Shown here in pieces: positions 63,114 through 64,000 of a stretch of 64,000 nucleotides of DNA; the stretch's first letter is position 1, and each line of letters begins with the position of its first letter. The notes below the pieces were generated by a model. The model had not been told where the DNA came from, ran no database searches, and saw only the letters and a list, made by a program, of their open reading frames with translations. The position numbers and the translations under genes are program-made. Source of the DNA: Lachnospiraceae bacterium (GTDB lineage Bacteria > Bacillota > Clostridia > Lachnospirales > Lachnospiraceae); assembly GCA_030527645.1 (NCBI GenBank), contig JAUNAJ010000008.1:40277-104276 (forward strand), written 5' to 3'.

Positions 63114-63947
63114 TTACCTTGTCTCGTTCAGACTGTACATATCTTCCCTCCTGTTTTCCCGGAAGGGAAGCTTTTCCCGCGTTCTTATTAATACCTCCGG
63201 ATCGATGGTTCCCATCAGAAGTCCCGGTGTTTCTCCGTCCAGTTCTCCCAGGATCCTACCCCAGGGATCGATCAGCATGGTATGTCCCCAGGCCCTGAAT
63301 AACGGCTTTTCACCGCATTGATTCACCGCAGCTACATAGCAGCTGTTTTCAATCGCTCTTGCACGAAGAAGAGGTTCCCAGTGCCCTTCCCCGGTTGCTG
63401 CAGTGAAGTTTGCACTGACCACCAGAAGGTCTGCTCCTTTCAAAGCCAGTAAGCGGTACAGCTCCGGAAAACGCAGATCATAGCAGATGGTCATGCCAAT
63501 GGTACACAGCTCTGTCTCCGCCAGAGCAAGTCTGTTTCCGGCTGTTACACCGGCAGACTCTTTCACCTCCCGTCCATCAGGAAGTGTCACATCAAAGAGA
63601 TGGAGCTTTCTGTAGCTCTCAAGAAGTTCCCCTGTCCGTGAGAACAGCAGTGAGGTGTTGGCGGGATTCTCCTGCCCGTCAATTGCCTCTGTAATACTGC
63701 CGCAGTGCAGATAGACAGCAAATTCCCGAGCCAGCGCGCTGTACCAGTCGCTGACCGGTCCCGGAACAGGTGCAGCATCCTCCCTTTCCCGCCTTCCAAT
63801 CCGATCGGAATGCTCCGGAAGGATCACCAGCGCTGCCCCCCTTTCCTTTGCCTCTTTCACGTACTGCCGGATCTTCCGATGTATCTCCTCTGAATCGCTG
63901 CCGGTATCCAGCTGAATCAGACCAATCTGAAATTTTTTTGCAATCAT
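63114..63947 (-). CDS. Carbon-nitrogen hydrolase (nitrilase/omega-amidase family)
   Basis: 277 residues, complete nitrilase fold. The catalytic triad is Glu45 (ILPEHSD), Lys114 (SYRKLHLFDV) and Cys155 (MTICYDLRFPELYR). The Cys-Tyr-Asp-Leu-Arg-Phe-Pro pattern is that of the NIT2/YafV omega-amidase branch rather than true nitrilases. It would hydrolyse an amide such as an omega-amide of a keto acid; the substrate is not fixed. No clear ribosome binding site is seen before the ATG at 63947, and the window ends 53 nt beyond. Confidence 0.9.
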   Translation of the reverse strand: MIAKKFQIGLIQLDTGSDSEEIHRKIRQYVKEAKERGAALVILPEHSDRIGRREREDAAPVPGPVSDWYSALAREFAVYLHCGSITEAIDGQENPANTSLLFSRTGELLESYRKLHLFDVTLPDGREVKESAGVTAGNRLALAETELCTIGMTICYDLRFPELYRLLALKGADLLVVSANFTAATGEGHWEPLLRARAIENSCYVAAVNQCGEKPLFRAWGHTMLIDPWGRILGELDGETPGLLMGTIDPEVLIRTREKLPFRENRREDMYSLNETR

Positions 63948-64000
63948 GGTTTGGGTGCCTAAAGTAGGTATCTGATCTTAACCAGACCTCGCCCATTGCC

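Overview
The window reads as a chromosomal stretch of a low-to-mid GC Gram-positive anaerobe of the class Clostridia, most likely Lachnospiraceae. This rests on gene content and order (holA-rpsT, lepA-hemW, cdaA-cdaR, argJ-argB-argD opposite argG), on strong AGGAGG-type ribosome binding sites, on sigma-A type promoters, and on a wall-glycopolymer locus with an LCP ligase and GBS-Bsp-like repeats. No tRNA, rRNA, insertion sequence, phage gene or CRISPR array was seen. Coding density is high; 45 of the 48 genes called are on the minus strand.

Layout, left to right. (1) 80-20711, all minus: a roughly 20 kb surface-polysaccharide locus. It appears to be transcribed from a promoter at about 20855-20883 and has a further promoter before the gene at 2199-3155. 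It encodes an ATP-grasp/PLP-enzyme fusion, two small ArnE/ArnF-like transporters, a WecE-like sugar aminotransferase, five GT2 glycosyltransferase genes (one with two catalytic domains), an LCP wall-ligation protein, a secreted DUF5722-like protein with six GBS-Bsp-like repeats, a coupled secreted acidic protein, an LTA-synthase/OpgB-like phosphoglycerol transferase with two of the same repeats, an acyltransferase, a GtrA flippase and a GT-C-like membrane protein. (2) 20953-24632: a divergent YfhO family protein and a convergent rfbD, separated by a perfect 33-bp hairpin. (3) 24724-29763: a D,D-carboxypeptidase and the c-di-AMP module cdaA-cdaR behind two unknown membrane proteins. (4) 29843-39765: lepA-hemW-uvrA-mreB-recD2-comF, apparently one long transcription unit. 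(5) 40010-46699: an accessory metabolic/regulatory patch with a uroporphyrinogen-decarboxylase-family gene, a TetR regulator with repeated candidate operators between the two, a PucR-type regulator, an SLC13-type anion symporter and a GPH-family sugar symporter. (6) 47093-50283: DUF3137-like protein, rpsT, holA and a GT2. (7) 50523-56835: a ComEA-like lipoprotein, a response regulator, a histidine kinase, a GerMN-domain protein and ComEC in one run. (8) 57036-63001: argJ-argB-argD-ROK glucokinase diverging from argG across a region holding two ARG boxes on overlapping promoters. (9) 63114-63947: a nitrilase-family amidase.

How the genes work together. The left 20 kb plausibly makes, flips, polymerises, decorates (amino sugar, glycerol phosphate, acyl and polyprenyl-phosphate sugars) and attaches a surface polymer; rfbD, the carboxypeptidase, mreB and cdaAR are also envelope-related. 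The most unusual items are the ATP-grasp/PLP fusion, the repeat domain shared by two neighbouring extracellular proteins, the RR-HK-GerMN set enclosed by competence-type genes, the three-repeat operator region at 41038-41145, and two families of short intergenic repeats. Where the longest reading frame started at a weak TTG, GTG or upstream ATG and an internal start had a better ribosome binding site, I moved the start and say so in the entry.
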